51,513 nt of DNA, from contig JANQQS010000044.1 of the NCBI GenBank assembly GCA_028284955.1, forward strand, positions 1 to 51,513, written 5' to 3'. The stretch is from Myxococcota bacterium. Its GTDB lineage: Bacteria; Myxococcota_A; Polyangia; Polyangiales; Houyiibacteriaceae. Shown in pieces: positions 9,444-17,793 of the stretch. The notes beneath the pieces are model-generated. The model was given only the letters and a program-made list of their open reading frames with translations, made no database searches and was not told the origin of the DNA. Each line of letters starts with the position of its first letter. The first letter of the stretch is position 1. The translations under genes were made by a program, and so were the position numbers.

Positions 9444-10430
9444 TCACACGATTTCGATCGCCCGCAGACTCACCAATTCCGCCAATGTTTTAAGCGTTTC
9501 GAGCCGAGGCATTCCGCTGACATCCAGAAGCTCCTCGAGGGTGTACCGGCCGTCGATTCGCGAGAGGACAAAGCCCGCGCGATGGTCGAGCCCGAGCCAC
9601 CGAACGTCGTTTTCCGGAACGATGACGCGGGCCACGCCGGTCAGGGAGCCCAGTCGGGACGTATAGAGTTGTTCGAGTCGCTCTCGAGAGCTCGCTGCAT
9701 ACTGTCGCGCGCCAGCGTGATCAGGTTCTCGCCCGAGGAGCAACTCGGCCGCGGTGAGAGCACCCGTGAAATCGCCGAGCGCGTACCGTTCCGCCATCTC
9801 GGTCGCGAGATCGAGCGCTCGAGCAGGGGGGCGGGACGATCGGTCGACAAGCTGGAGTGCGGCCTGCGCATCATCGGCAGCGCCGGAAGAATGTTCCCGA
9901 CCAATCCTCGAGGAGCCTCGCTCAGATTCGGAGGCCTCCCGAGCGAGGCCGGACTGCGGAGTCTCGACGTCGACATCCGAGAGCCCTGGAAGCGGAGGCA
10001 GCGTCGCGGTCACCACGCCTTCGGAATCTACGGCCGGTACGGGTGTGCTGCGTTCGACGCGATCCATGGTCCACGCATCTTGTTGATCGTCGTCCGGCTC
10101 CGAAAAACCGGAGAGGTCGAGCGATAGAGGGTAGAGCGAGCGTGGGCCTGATTCTGGAGGGGTGTTTTCGAGCTTCCCAGGCTCTGGGTCTCTCAGCTCG
10201 GTCACATCAAGCAGCAGCGCAGCGCCAGCTTGGGTCGTTCGAGAAGATGGCGCACGCGCGGCAGCCTCGCTGGAAGTCTCGGAAGATGTCGTCGAGGAAG
10301 ACTGGGTCGCCGCCGGGCGCGACACCGGCGCGTCCCCCTCCTCCTCAGGGACCTCTCCGCTTGGTCGAAGCTCGTCGAGTGCGCTTTCGTGAGCGTCGCT
10401 GCCGTCGCCGCCTTCTTCACCCGTCACCAC
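9444..10430 (-). CDS. Unknown acidic/low-complexity protein with C-terminal GFVLSRI domain
   Basis: A 328-residue protein. The first half is acidic and rich in Ser, Glu, Pro and Thr, probably disordered. The middle (about 205-260) is alanine-rich helix of TPR-like character. The last 50 residues (LGLDHRAGFVLSRIDGRYTLEELLDVSG onward, in two parts) resemble the N-terminal domain of the J-domain protein two genes upstream, which has LPLDPMEGFVLSRIQG followed by a similar helix-turn-helix-like pattern. GTG at 10428-10430 has GAGG four bases upstream, overlapping the dnaK stop region. It sits six bases after dnaK and overlaps the possible alternative start of the kinase. Function unknown; the shared domain suggests it belongs to the same complex or pathway. 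Confidence 0.7.
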   Translation of the reverse strand: MVTGEEGGDGSDAHESALDELRPSGEVPEEEGDAPVSRPAATQSSSTTSSETSSEAAARAPSSRTTQAGAALLLDVTELRDPEPGKLENTPPESGPRSLYPLSLDLSGFSEPDDDQQDAWTMDRVERSTPVPAVDSEGVVTATLPPLPGLSDVDVETPQSGLAREASESERGSSRIGREHSSGAADDAQAALQLVDRSSRPPARALDLATEMAERYALGDFTGALTAAELLLGREPDHAGARQYAASSRERLEQLYTSRLGSLTGVARVIVPENDVRWLGLDHRAGFVLSRIDGRYTLEELLDVSGMPRLETLKTLAELVSLRAIEIV

Positions 10431-10436
10431 GATGCC

Positions 10437-12269
10437 TCACGAAGATTTTCCTACGACCCCCTTGAACATTCGCTGGGTACGAGAGAGCGCTTCGATTTGG
10501 TCTCGGATTCCCGGAGCGTCGCCTCGTTCCATGAGGGAGCGTGCTCGATCGACCACCGTGCGCGCCTTTTCAATGGCGTCGCGACCGAAATCACTTCCCT
10601 CCACCACCGCTTCCACTTGCGGGAAGAGCGTTTCGATTTCCGCAATCAGGGTTTCTGCCTCCTGGCGCGCTCGCTCGGTTTCTTCGTCTTGTCGTCGCGC
10701 GACTGCGTACTCCTTCGCATCTTGCATCATGTGCTCGATTTCGTCGGAGGTTAGGCCGCTCGTCGCGGTGACGGTGATCGATTGTTCTTTTCCGGTCTCC
10801 AGATCTTTCGCGTGCACGCTGACGATTCCATCGGCATTGATTTCGAACGTCACGTCGACCTCGACTTGGCCGGCGGGAGCGCGCCGAAGGCCGGTGAGAA
10901 TGAATTCTCCGAGTAGCTCGTTGTCCTCCGCGCGACGAGATTCCCCTTGGAGTACGAGGATTTTCACCGCGGTTTGGTTGTCGCGCACGGTGGTAAACGG
11001 TTTGGAGCGCGACGTCGGCACAGTCGTATTCTGCGGAATAAGCTCCTCGAAGTATCCGCCGACGACCATGATGCCGAGGGTGTGAGGCGTGACATCGAGC
11101 AACACCATATCCATTTCGGGGGTGTCCTCGATCAGCGCGGCCCCTTGAATTGCAGCGCCAAGCCCCACCACTTCGTCTGGATGAACGCCTTTGCAGGCGT
11201 CACGTCCGAAGAATTCGCTCACCGATTGTTGCACCATGGGCATTCGGGTCATGCCGCCCACCAGAATGACTTCTTCGATTTCGTCCTTTTCCAGCCCGGC
11301 TTCCTCCAGCGTCATGCCGCAAATCTGCACGGTTCGCTTTGTGAGATCGGCGGTGAGCTCTTCGAGCTGCGTGCGTGAAATCATGCGCTGCAAATGAAGG
11401 GCTTCGTTGTGCGCGCTGGAAATAATGAACGGCAGGTTCACTTCTGTTTCCGTTACTGACGAGAGCTCACATTTTGCCTTTTCCGAAGCGTCCTTCAGTC
11501 GCTGAAGGGCCATGCGGTCCTGACGCAGGTCAACTCCGTGCTCCTCCATGAATCCATCGACCAACCATTGAATGACCCGCTGGTCGTAGTCTTCGCCGCC
11601 GAGGAATGTGTCGCCGGCGGTGCTCACGACCTTGAATACCCCCGAGCTTGAGATCTCCAGAATCGAAATATCGAACGTTCCGCCGCCGAGGTCATACACC
11701 GCGACCGTGCGATCGATATTTTTTCCAAACCCGTAGGCGAGCGCAGCCGCGGTGGGTTCGTTGATGATGCGAATCACCTCTAAGCCACTGATCGCTCCCG
11801 CGTCTTTGGTGGCTTGGCGCTGCCCGTCGTTGAAGTACGCAGGGACCGTGACCACCGCCTTCGACACCTCGTGTCCCAGATAGTCTTCGGCGATCATCTT
11901 CATTTCCTGGAGGATCATCGCGCTGATTTCGGGAACCGAATACACCTTGTCGCGCAGCTGAATCCGGCAATCGCCGTGCGGACCTTCCACAATGCGATAC
12001 GGGCAGCTCGTCATGGAGTTTTTGACCTGCGGGCTTTCCCATTTTCGGCCGATCAGCCGCTTCGCGGCGAACACGGTATTTTCCGCGTTGGTGACCGCTT
12101 GTCGCTTCGCAATATGGCCAACCAGACGCTTGCCGGCTTCGGTAAGCGCAACCATGGAGGGGGTTACTTTGTAACCACCTCGGTTGGCGACCACGACCGG
12201 CGCCCCGGCTTCTACGACGGCGACGCACGAATTGAACGTTCCCAGGTCGATTCCGATTACTTTTTCCAT
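10437..12269 (-). CDS. dnaK: Hsp70 (DnaK-type) chaperone, variant
   Basis: ATP-driven chaperone of 610 residues. Signatures are VIGIDLGTFNSCVAV (5-19), VTVPAYFNDGQRQATKDAG, NEPTAAALAYG, VYDLGGGTFDISIL, and VILVGGMTRMP. Substrate-binding and lid regions follow (about 380-610). Two oddities: the phosphate-1 loop reads GTFNS instead of the usual GTTNS, so residue 12 is Phe where Escherichia coli DnaK has Thr; and the protein ends in ...FKGVVGKSS without the Gly-rich, acidic EEV-type tail. These suggest a second, specialised Hsp70 rather than the housekeeping copy. The ATG at 12269 has a strong GGGGAG site. The J-domain gene lies 33 bases upstream; no grpE is nearby. Confidence 0.95.
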   Translation of the reverse strand: MEKVIGIDLGTFNSCVAVVEAGAPVVVANRGGYKVTPSMVALTEAGKRLVGHIAKRQAVTNAENTVFAAKRLIGRKWESPQVKNSMTSCPYRIVEGPHGDCRIQLRDKVYSVPEISAMILQEMKMIAEDYLGHEVSKAVVTVPAYFNDGQRQATKDAGAISGLEVIRIINEPTAAALAYGFGKNIDRTVAVYDLGGGTFDISILEISSSGVFKVVSTAGDTFLGGEDYDQRVIQWLVDGFMEEHGVDLRQDRMALQRLKDASEKAKCELSSVTETEVNLPFIISSAHNEALHLQRMISRTQLEELTADLTKRTVQICGMTLEEAGLEKDEIEEVILVGGMTRMPMVQQSVSEFFGRDACKGVHPDEVVGLGAAIQGAALIEDTPEMDMVLLDVTPHTLGIMVVGGYFEELIPQNTTVPTSRSKPFTTVRDNQTAVKILVLQGESRRAEDNELLGEFILTGLRRAPAGQVEVDVTFEINADGIVSVHAKDLETGKEQSITVTATSGLTSDEIEHMMQDAKEYAVARRQDEETERARQEAETLIAEIETLFPQVEAVVEGSDFGRDAIEKARTVVDRARSLMERGDAPGIRDQIEALSRTQRMFKGVVGKSS

Positions 12270-12302
12270 TCAGGCTCCCCACAAGGCCCGCGTGGCAACG
12301 CG

Positions 12303-13829
12303 CTAAAGCCTCCGCACCTCGCGCAATAGATTTTTCACCATCTCGTCTTTCGAATCCAGCTTTGCGGCCATATCGAGCTCTCGTTTGGCATTGAGCTTCA
12401 TCCCGGCGGCAATAAAAACCTCAGCCAACGTGACTCTGGGGCGAACGTCCTCCGGCCTCATGCGCACCGCCGTTTCGGCGAGTTCCTTCGCTTGTTTGTG
12501 CCGACTGGAATCGCCTGTCTTGAGCAACGCGCTCGCGGCGCGCATCAAGGGAGCAATTTTTTCCGGACGCCCCTCGCACACGCGAAGCCAAGATTGAGCA
12601 GCCTCGGCCCATTTGCGATGTTGTTCCTCGTATACGGCCTGTTTTTCGTAGGTCTCCGCCAAACTCGCCGCAAATGCCGCCTTAACCCGCCGGTAGTCCT
12701 CCTTGATGTCCTCGCGTTCGGGGGCCAACGTGGATGCAAAGCGGAGGGCTTTGGTTGCACTCAGCAGATCGTTTGCTTTTTCTGCTGTTTGAGCCTCTTG
12801 CAGGTAATGTTCGACATGGTCTGATTGGCCGGTCACGTCCGACGCACGCTTGAGGGAGCTGGCGAGGCCACGGAGCACGGCTGCGCGATCTGAGTTGCGT
12901 CGGCCGCGAGCCTCATCGTCCGGAGGGGTACTGCCCGGCTGCGCAGGAATCGCTCCCGAGCTGTTTCGGCGCCCTGTGGCTCCGGCCAATCGCTTGGAGA
13001 AGAGCTGTTGCGCGCGACGGCGGCGTTCCTCTACCGATGGTCGTGTTCGTGGCAGGGAAGGGCTTGCGGGAGGTGCGCTTTCCGGAGCGGGCGGTCGGTT
13101 GGTCTCCGCAGCGAGGGTCTGGGCCTCCTCCTCTACCTCTGCGAGCCCGCTCTGCGCTGCCTCGGTGTGCGCGCGAAGAGCCATATAGGAGTCGTATTCT
13201 TCACGCCTACGCTTTTTCCCGAGCACTTCGTAGGCCTCGGTGAGCTGTTTGAACACCGCCTCCATCTTGCGCTTGTACGAACCAAGGTTCTTTCCGTACA
13301 AAGTGTCCGGATGAAACATCTTTGACAGAGCGAAATACGCGCTCCGAATATCTGATTTCGCGGCGTCTAAAGGAACATCCAGCAGTTGGTAGTGGTTCAG
13401 CTCGGAGAGCCGATAGTACGTTCCGAGAACCGTTCGCCGGCGCTCCATACCCAGCTCCACGTCTTCCTCAAGCTCCGCCGGATCATACAAACCGTTCTCT
13501 GAACGAGACGCGTTTGGTATTCCGCCTCCGGCGGCCGGCCCGTTCGCGGTCGTTGCCGTCGAATGGGGCGCAGCCGAATCGGGCGTGCTGACCCAAGCCA
13601 CAGCGCCGAGATCAACGAGTTTGGTGACGACGTTGTGCACCGCGTCTGCGGCCAGTCCCGTGAGATCGGCCACGTCGGTAATGGTCGTGTCGCCTTGGAT
13701 GCGAGAAAGCACGAACCCTTCCATCGGATCGAGGGGGAGCGACTTGAGCTCCACATGTTGACAACGCCTAAAGACTTTCACGCCCCTGTAACTTCGCAGG
13801 TTATCAGATTGCGCACGAACATGGATCAA
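12303..13829 (-). CDS. J-domain (Hsp40-like) protein with N-terminal GFVLSRI domain and C-terminal TPR
   Basis: A 508-residue fusion. Residues about 30-80 form a winged-helix-like domain (DPMEGFVLSRIQG, TDVADLTGLAADAV), a linker follows, then a J domain at about 146-215 with the essential HPD at 173-175 (FHPDTLYG). The zinc-finger and C-terminal domains of true DnaJ are absent. The C-terminal 180 residues are TPR-like helices (ETYEKQAVYEEQHRKWAEAA; LKTGDSSRHKQAKELAETAV). It is first in the unit with Hsp70 33 bases downstream, so it is probably that Hsp70's dedicated partner. Start is unclear: the open frame begins with TTG at 13829 and a GTG lies near 13781; neither has a good ribosome site. 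Confidence 0.88.
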   Translation of the reverse strand: MIHVRAQSDNLRSYRGVKVFRRCQHVELKSLPLDPMEGFVLSRIQGDTTITDVADLTGLAADAVHNVVTKLVDLGAVAWVSTPDSAAPHSTATTANGPAAGGGIPNASRSENGLYDPAELEEDVELGMERRRTVLGTYYRLSELNHYQLLDVPLDAAKSDIRSAYFALSKMFHPDTLYGKNLGSYKRKMEAVFKQLTEAYEVLGKKRRREEYDSYMALRAHTEAAQSGLAEVEEEAQTLAAETNRPPAPESAPPASPSLPRTRPSVEERRRRAQQLFSKRLAGATGRRNSSGAIPAQPGSTPPDDEARGRRNSDRAAVLRGLASSLKRASDVTGQSDHVEHYLQEAQTAEKANDLLSATKALRFASTLAPEREDIKEDYRRVKAAFAASLAETYEKQAVYEEQHRKWAEAAQSWLRVCEGRPEKIAPLMRAASALLKTGDSSRHKQAKELAETAVRMRPEDVRPRVTLAEVFIAAGMKLNAKRELDMAAKLDSKDEMVKNLLREVRRL

Positions 13830-13922
13830 CGAGAACCGGAGACGGGCGTTGTTGCGAAAAGCTGGTGTGATCGCTAACCTGTCGGTGTTGCGGCTGCAGT
13901 CGGTCCGCGCGGGTTAGCGAGA

Positions 13923-15221
13923 TTGGACGATCCAAGTATCGAGATCGTCGCTGGTATCGGCGGCGGAATTCTGCTCGGAGCGTTATTCTCCGTTGTGGAC
14001 GCAGGGCTTACATCCCTGGGTCGCGTGCGTCTTGTTGCGCTCAAAGAAGCCGGGGGCGCCTACGCGAACGTTGCCGCGCGGGCTCTCACGCACAGCGTCG
14101 CGGTCAACGCCCGGCTACGTGCGGGACGGGCGTTGTCGCTCGGCATCTGCCTGGCGCTCACGGTATGGAGCCTTCGTCATCGGGGTATCATCGTGGCGCT
14201 CCTCGCAGCGGGCGTGGTGACATTTCTGTTTGCCGCGGCGAGCGAGGTGGGCCGCAGTGTGGCCGCCGCGAGGCCGAGTCGAAGCACGCTGCGAGCCCTG
14301 CTGTGGCTGCGACCGCTCGAGCTATTGCTGGCCCCGTTGGCGGCACCGCTGGTTTGGGTCGCCGCCCGCACCGCCGAAGCGGTGCCCCCGAAAAGCGAAG
14401 ACGAAAACTCCGAACGGGTGGTTGAGCTGGCGGTGGAACACATGATCGAAGAAGGAGAGGAGACGGGGTCGATTGCCGAAGACCAAGCTCAGCTGCTTAG
14501 GAGCGTGCTCGAGTTCAAGAACACGGTCATCAGAGAAGTGATGGTGCCTCGGACGCAAGTGGTGGCCTTCGAGCACAACACAGAAATCGACGACGCCATC
14601 GCGCAAATCCTCGATTCGGCCCACAGCCGGTATCCGGTGTTTCGAGATCATATCGATCAGGTTGAAGGCGTGGTGTACGCGAAAGATTTGTTTGTTGCGG
14701 TATTCGAGAAGGGACAACAGAACACCACCCTTCAGCAGCTCATGAGACAGCCCGTGTTCCTTACCTCGGAACACGAGAAAATTGGCGCGGTGCTTCGAGA
14801 GATGCAGAGCCGACGTTCCCATTTGGCGGTCGTGGTGGACGAATTCGGCGGGACCAGTGGAATCGTGACGCTGGAAGATATTCTCGAAGAGATTGTGGGC
14901 GAAATCGAGGACGAACATGATGAGGAAAGCGAACGCGTCCGTAGCGTTGGGCCGAGCCGCTATATCGTCGATGCGGATATATCCGTTTATGACCTTGAAG
15001 AAACGTTGGGCAGTCCGTTGAGCTTGTCGGGGGGCGACTACGAATCCCTAGGCGGAATGCTGATTGATAAATCGGGGGCGGTGCCGCACGTCGGAGATGT
15101 GATTCACTCAGGAGACTTCGACTTGATTGTGGTCGACGCGGACGATAGGCACGTTCGCAAGGTCGAGATCGTTCGCCGAGTGACCCCCAGCAAGACCCAC
15201 CCGGTTGCCGACGCCATCTGA
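13923..15221 (+). CDS. CNNM/CorC-like membrane protein with CBS pair
   Basis: A 432-residue protein of the HlyC/CorC (UPF0053) family, linked to magnesium or cobalt export. Residues about 5-150 hold the hydrophobic CNNM-like part with three to four helices. Residues about 190-330 contain two CBS motifs (VMVPRTQVVAFE; HSRYPVFRDHIDQVEGVVYAKDL; VVVDEFGGTSGIVTLEDILEEIVGEI), and the last 90 residues form the CorC_HlyC domain (DYESLGGMLIDKSGAVPHVGD). Only TTG at 13923 is available as a start close to the first helix. It is divergent from the J-domain gene with a 93-base gap, which should hold both promoters. Confidence 0.87.
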   Translation: MDDPSIEIVAGIGGGILLGALFSVVDAGLTSLGRVRLVALKEAGGAYANVAARALTHSVAVNARLRAGRALSLGICLALTVWSLRHRGIIVALLAAGVVTFLFAAASEVGRSVAAARPSRSTLRALLWLRPLELLLAPLAAPLVWVAARTAEAVPPKSEDENSERVVELAVEHMIEEGEETGSIAEDQAQLLRSVLEFKNTVIREVMVPRTQVVAFEHNTEIDDAIAQILDSAHSRYPVFRDHIDQVEGVVYAKDLFVAVFEKGQQNTTLQQLMRQPVFLTSEHEKIGAVLREMQSRRSHLAVVVDEFGGTSGIVTLEDILEEIVGEIEDEHDEESERVRSVGPSRYIVDADISVYDLEETLGSPLSLSGGDYESLGGMLIDKSGAVPHVGDVIHSGDFDLIVVDADDRHVRKVEIVRRVTPSKTHPVADAI

Positions 15222-15405
15222 CCGAATGAATCATCAGCGGGTTGTGCGCTGAGCGTGGCATGGCGCGGCTACCGACGGTGCATGCCCGACGTCATCGGAC
15301 GATGACCCACAAGGGCGAATTCAGTTTTCGGAGAACGATCCCGTTCGCGGTGTTTCGTCGAAATGAGGTTGACAGCGGACTGCAACGCCGGCGCAATTAG
15401 GCGAG

Positions 15406-16623
15406 ATGTCCGTTCCGGTGATCGCGGGAGAAATCCCCGAAGAGGGAATCATTCCGCTGCTCAGCACGATCGAGCACCAGCGGACAACTGGAGTGCTGCG
15501 TTTTACCAACGGCATGCGCGCGGGGCAGGTCAACTTAATTCGCGGGCAGATTGGCCTCGACCAAACGATATTGCCTGACGGAGCGGATCCGGTGGAAACG
15601 TTGCTTGCCTGCACCCATGGGGACTTCGAGGTGTTTCAATGCCTCCCGACCCTTCCAGTGACCGGCGGCGACGAGAATGAGCGTACGGGCTCTCTTGAGG
15701 TGCATGCGCCGGCCGACATCATGAACTACTGCGAAAACGCGGGCCTTACCGGCACGCTGACCTTCGAACAATACCCCGCCAAGTCCGAGATGATCTACGA
15801 CCGAGGAGAAATCCACAGTATTCGATTGGAATACTTGGACGACTTGAACGAGGTCTTCGCGTGGGAAGAAGGAGCGTTTCGGGTTGCGGCGCATACCACT
15901 GCGCCCGTGTACGATCCGGAGCCGGAAGGACCACCCACCGAAAAGTTCAAAATCCCCGACCCTTCGGCGCTCCCTCCGGAACGCACGCGACGGGTGTTGC
16001 CGGACACCGTCACCGGCACCGAGCTTCGCATTGTGGAGGTGCTTCGCGATGAGATCATGGAGGAGAAGGAGCGCCGGCGACCCAAGCGCGGTCCTGCCCA
16101 TGAATCGGAGATCACGAGAGACTCCGTCGAAATGCGCCCGTCCTACCGCGTCGGTCCACCACCGTTTCCATCGGAACCACCATCGACAAAGATTCCGGTC
16201 TTCTATGTGGGTAGCGCGCGGTCGCAACCTGCCGCGGACATCAAAGTGCCCCCGCCGGCTCCGCTCCCGAACACCGACCTGCCGATTGCCATCGTTTCAG
16301 ACGCGTCGGCTTCGGACCGGCCGACCACGAACACGGAAGAGGCGAATGCACAGGCGCCGATGGTGGCTTTCGAAGCAGCCACCGATCCGAAAGCGGCCGT
16401 CGCGGACCCGACGATTGTCGAGCGTAGGCCTCCTTCTTTCGGTGCTTCCCGTTCATCGAAAGGCGCGGCTCTCGGGAACGTGGCCCGCGACGCACGCCGA
16501 CATAAAACTCGGAGCTCTCAGCCTCATGACGAGCACCGCAGCGATTCACGCGGCTTGGCAGTTCTCATCCTCATCGTCGTCGCGCTGGTCGCGGGCATAC
16601 TCCTCTGGCTGCCAAATACTTAG
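15406..16623 (+). CDS. Tail-anchored DUF4388 (PATAN) domain protein
   Basis: A 405-residue protein. The N-terminal 160 residues hold two DUF4388/PATAN-like units: GVLRFTNGMRAGQVNLIRGQI (in two parts, about 30-50) and TGTLTFEQYPAKSEMIYDRGEI (in two parts, about 112-135). PATAN domains are found in signalling proteins, often fused to receiver domains or kinases. A long Pro/Ala-rich, probably disordered region follows (about 180-380), and the protein ends in a single membrane helix (VLILIVVALVAGILLW), so the domain faces the cytoplasm. ATG at 15406. It lies 184 bases after the CorC-like gene and 100 bases before the repeat cluster R2. Confidence 0.75.
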   Translation: MSVPVIAGEIPEEGIIPLLSTIEHQRTTGVLRFTNGMRAGQVNLIRGQIGLDQTILPDGADPVETLLACTHGDFEVFQCLPTLPVTGGDENERTGSLEVHAPADIMNYCENAGLTGTLTFEQYPAKSEMIYDRGEIHSIRLEYLDDLNEVFAWEEGAFRVAAHTTAPVYDPEPEGPPTEKFKIPDPSALPPERTRRVLPDTVTGTELRIVEVLRDEIMEEKERRRPKRGPAHESEITRDSVEMRPSYRVGPPPFPSEPPSTKIPVFYVGSARSQPAADIKVPPPAPLPNTDLPIAIVSDASASDRPTTNTEEANAQAPMVAFEAATDPKAAVADPTIVERRPPSFGASRSSKGAALGNVARDARRHKTRSSQPHDEHRSDSRGLAVLILIVVALVAGILLWLPNT

Positions 16624-16722
16624 ATTCGAGCAGTGGCTTTTGCCCTGATCGCGGCTGCCCTTGCCTATCTATTTGGCCTTCTGATCTGTAAGGGCGCATT
16701 CCGCGAACACCTCGGGAACCAT

Positions 16723-16885
16723 GTCACGTGCCTCCTGGCGGGGGAGCCGTGTTGGGGGGAGGGTTTGAAGCAAACCCTCCCCCCACGGAATACGATTCCG
16801 CGGGGCCCCCCTCCCGACTCCGGCCGCTGTCGCGTCCGCCCCACCGCTACGCGGCGGGGCCCCGGCAGCTCACCCCAACGAAACC
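16723..16885. repeat. Hairpin repeat R2a (GC-rich module, reverse orientation)
   Basis: Starts with GTCACGTGC and CTCCTGGCGGGGGAG of the core, but the core is cut short and replaced by an unusually strong hairpin: 15-base perfect arms at 16753-16767 and 16771-16785 with loop AAG. Next come CGGAAT-ACG-ATTCCG (16786-16800) and the GC-rich block also seen in R3c and R4 in the opposite orientation. The terminal hairpin here has a GGGTTTG arm where R3c and R4 have GGGGCT, so end hairpins seem interchangeable between modules. Confidence 0.75.
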
Positions 16886-16888
16886 TGG

Positions 16889-16967
16889 TAACGTGCGTCC
16901 TGGCGGGGGAGTTCGGGTGAATCGGCGGGGTCGTACCCCGACGAGAGGGTTTGGGTGCCAAACCCTC
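16889..16967. repeat. Hairpin repeat R2b (core unit)
   Basis: A full core in the same orientation as R1. Hairpin B is CGGGGT-CGT-ACCCCG. Hairpin A has arms GAGGGTTTGG (16945-16954) and CCAAACCCTC (16958-16967) with loop GTG; relative to R1 the arm carries C-to-T on one side and G-to-A on the other, a paired change that keeps the stem perfect. Confidence 0.85.
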
Positions 16968-16977
16968 AAATTAACAG

Positions 16978-17032
16978 CCGGGTGAATCGACGGGATCGTA
17001 TCCCGGCGAGAGGGTCTGGGTGCCAGACCCTC
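16978..17032. repeat. Hairpin repeat R2c (short core, hairpins A and B)
   Basis: Third unit in tandem, lacking the CACGTG and TGGCGGGGG blocks and starting at GGGTGAATCG. Hairpin B is CGGGAT-CGT-ATCCCG (16991-17005), with a paired G-to-A / C-to-T change against R2b. Hairpin A (17010-17032) has the same arms as R1. It ends eight bases from the phosphoesterase stop codon. Confidence 0.85.
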
Positions 17033-17039
17033 AATTAGG

Positions 17040-17699
17040 CTAGTATTCGGTCCATTCTTGGGTGATGTCGGTTCTATCCAGGTGGGGAGTGAGGATGGTG
17101 TAGTGGGCAGTTCGTCCCTCGGGAGCTGCTCCAACGGAGCCCACGTTGACCACGAAGACTCCTTCAAGCTCTCGTCGAAAGGGTACGTGGCTGCCTCCGC
17201 AGACGACGATATCCGCGGGGTCGTCGTCGATGAGCGCTGCGATTTCGCGATCTTCCATGTCGTGTGTAATTTCGCGCGAGGGGTCGGAGGGCGACCCGTG
17301 CACCATCACGATTTCGCTGCCGTCGACCATGGGGATCCGCAATCGTTCCGGCATGCGGCGGATTCGTTCGACGACCAAATCGCCCAGCAGCTTTCGGGTT
17401 GAAATAAACCGGTCGGCCATTGAGCGTTCCTCGTCGTTGCCGGGGCTGAGCGTATTGGGGTCGACCATGAAGAGGGCGGTGTCGCTGAGCCCGCGTACGC
17501 AGCGTGCGTCTACTTCGCGGAGGCGCTTCCATACTTCGAGCGGCTCGTCTCCACCAAAAAGCAAGTCTCCTGCCACGAAGATCGCGCTAATTTCACGTCG
17601 CTCGAGATCTTCGAGCACGGCGTTGAGCGCACGGAGATTCCCGTGAACGTCCGACAAGAAGGCCATGGGCCGCGCGGCGAGCGAGTCTTTCGCGGGCAT
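17040..17699 (-). CDS. Calcineurin-like metallophosphoesterase with altered motifs
   Basis: A 219-residue protein of the YfcE/MJ0936-like group. The first metal motif is intact (FLSDVHGN, about 14-21), as is GDLLFGG (about 45) for the GD motif and MVHGSPSD near residue 132. Two standard motifs are changed: the GNHD/E position reads VRGLSDTA and the final GHTH position reads CGGSHVPF. This may mean altered metal binding or altered substrate rather than loss, since spacing is kept. ATG at 17699 has a weak site (TAGGGT); ATG at 17666 (MAFLSDVHG) is an alternative. The gene is divergent from the MerR-TPR regulator and its stop abuts the R2 repeats. Confidence 0.8.
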   Translation of the reverse strand: MPAKDSLAARPMAFLSDVHGNLRALNAVLEDLERREISAIFVAGDLLFGGDEPLEVWKRLREVDARCVRGLSDTALFMVDPNTLSPGNDEERSMADRFISTRKLLGDLVVERIRRMPERLRIPMVDGSEIVMVHGSPSDPSREITHDMEDREIAALIDDDPADIVVCGGSHVPFRRELEGVFVVNVGSVGAAPEGRTAHYTILTPHLDRTDITQEWTEY

Positions 17700-17793
17700 T
17701 CGCGGACCCTACCACCGGAACATCCAGACACCACGAAATTAGTAGGCGGAACTGGACTCAGTTAGGATAGAAATCTAGATAGAGTGGAGCGAA

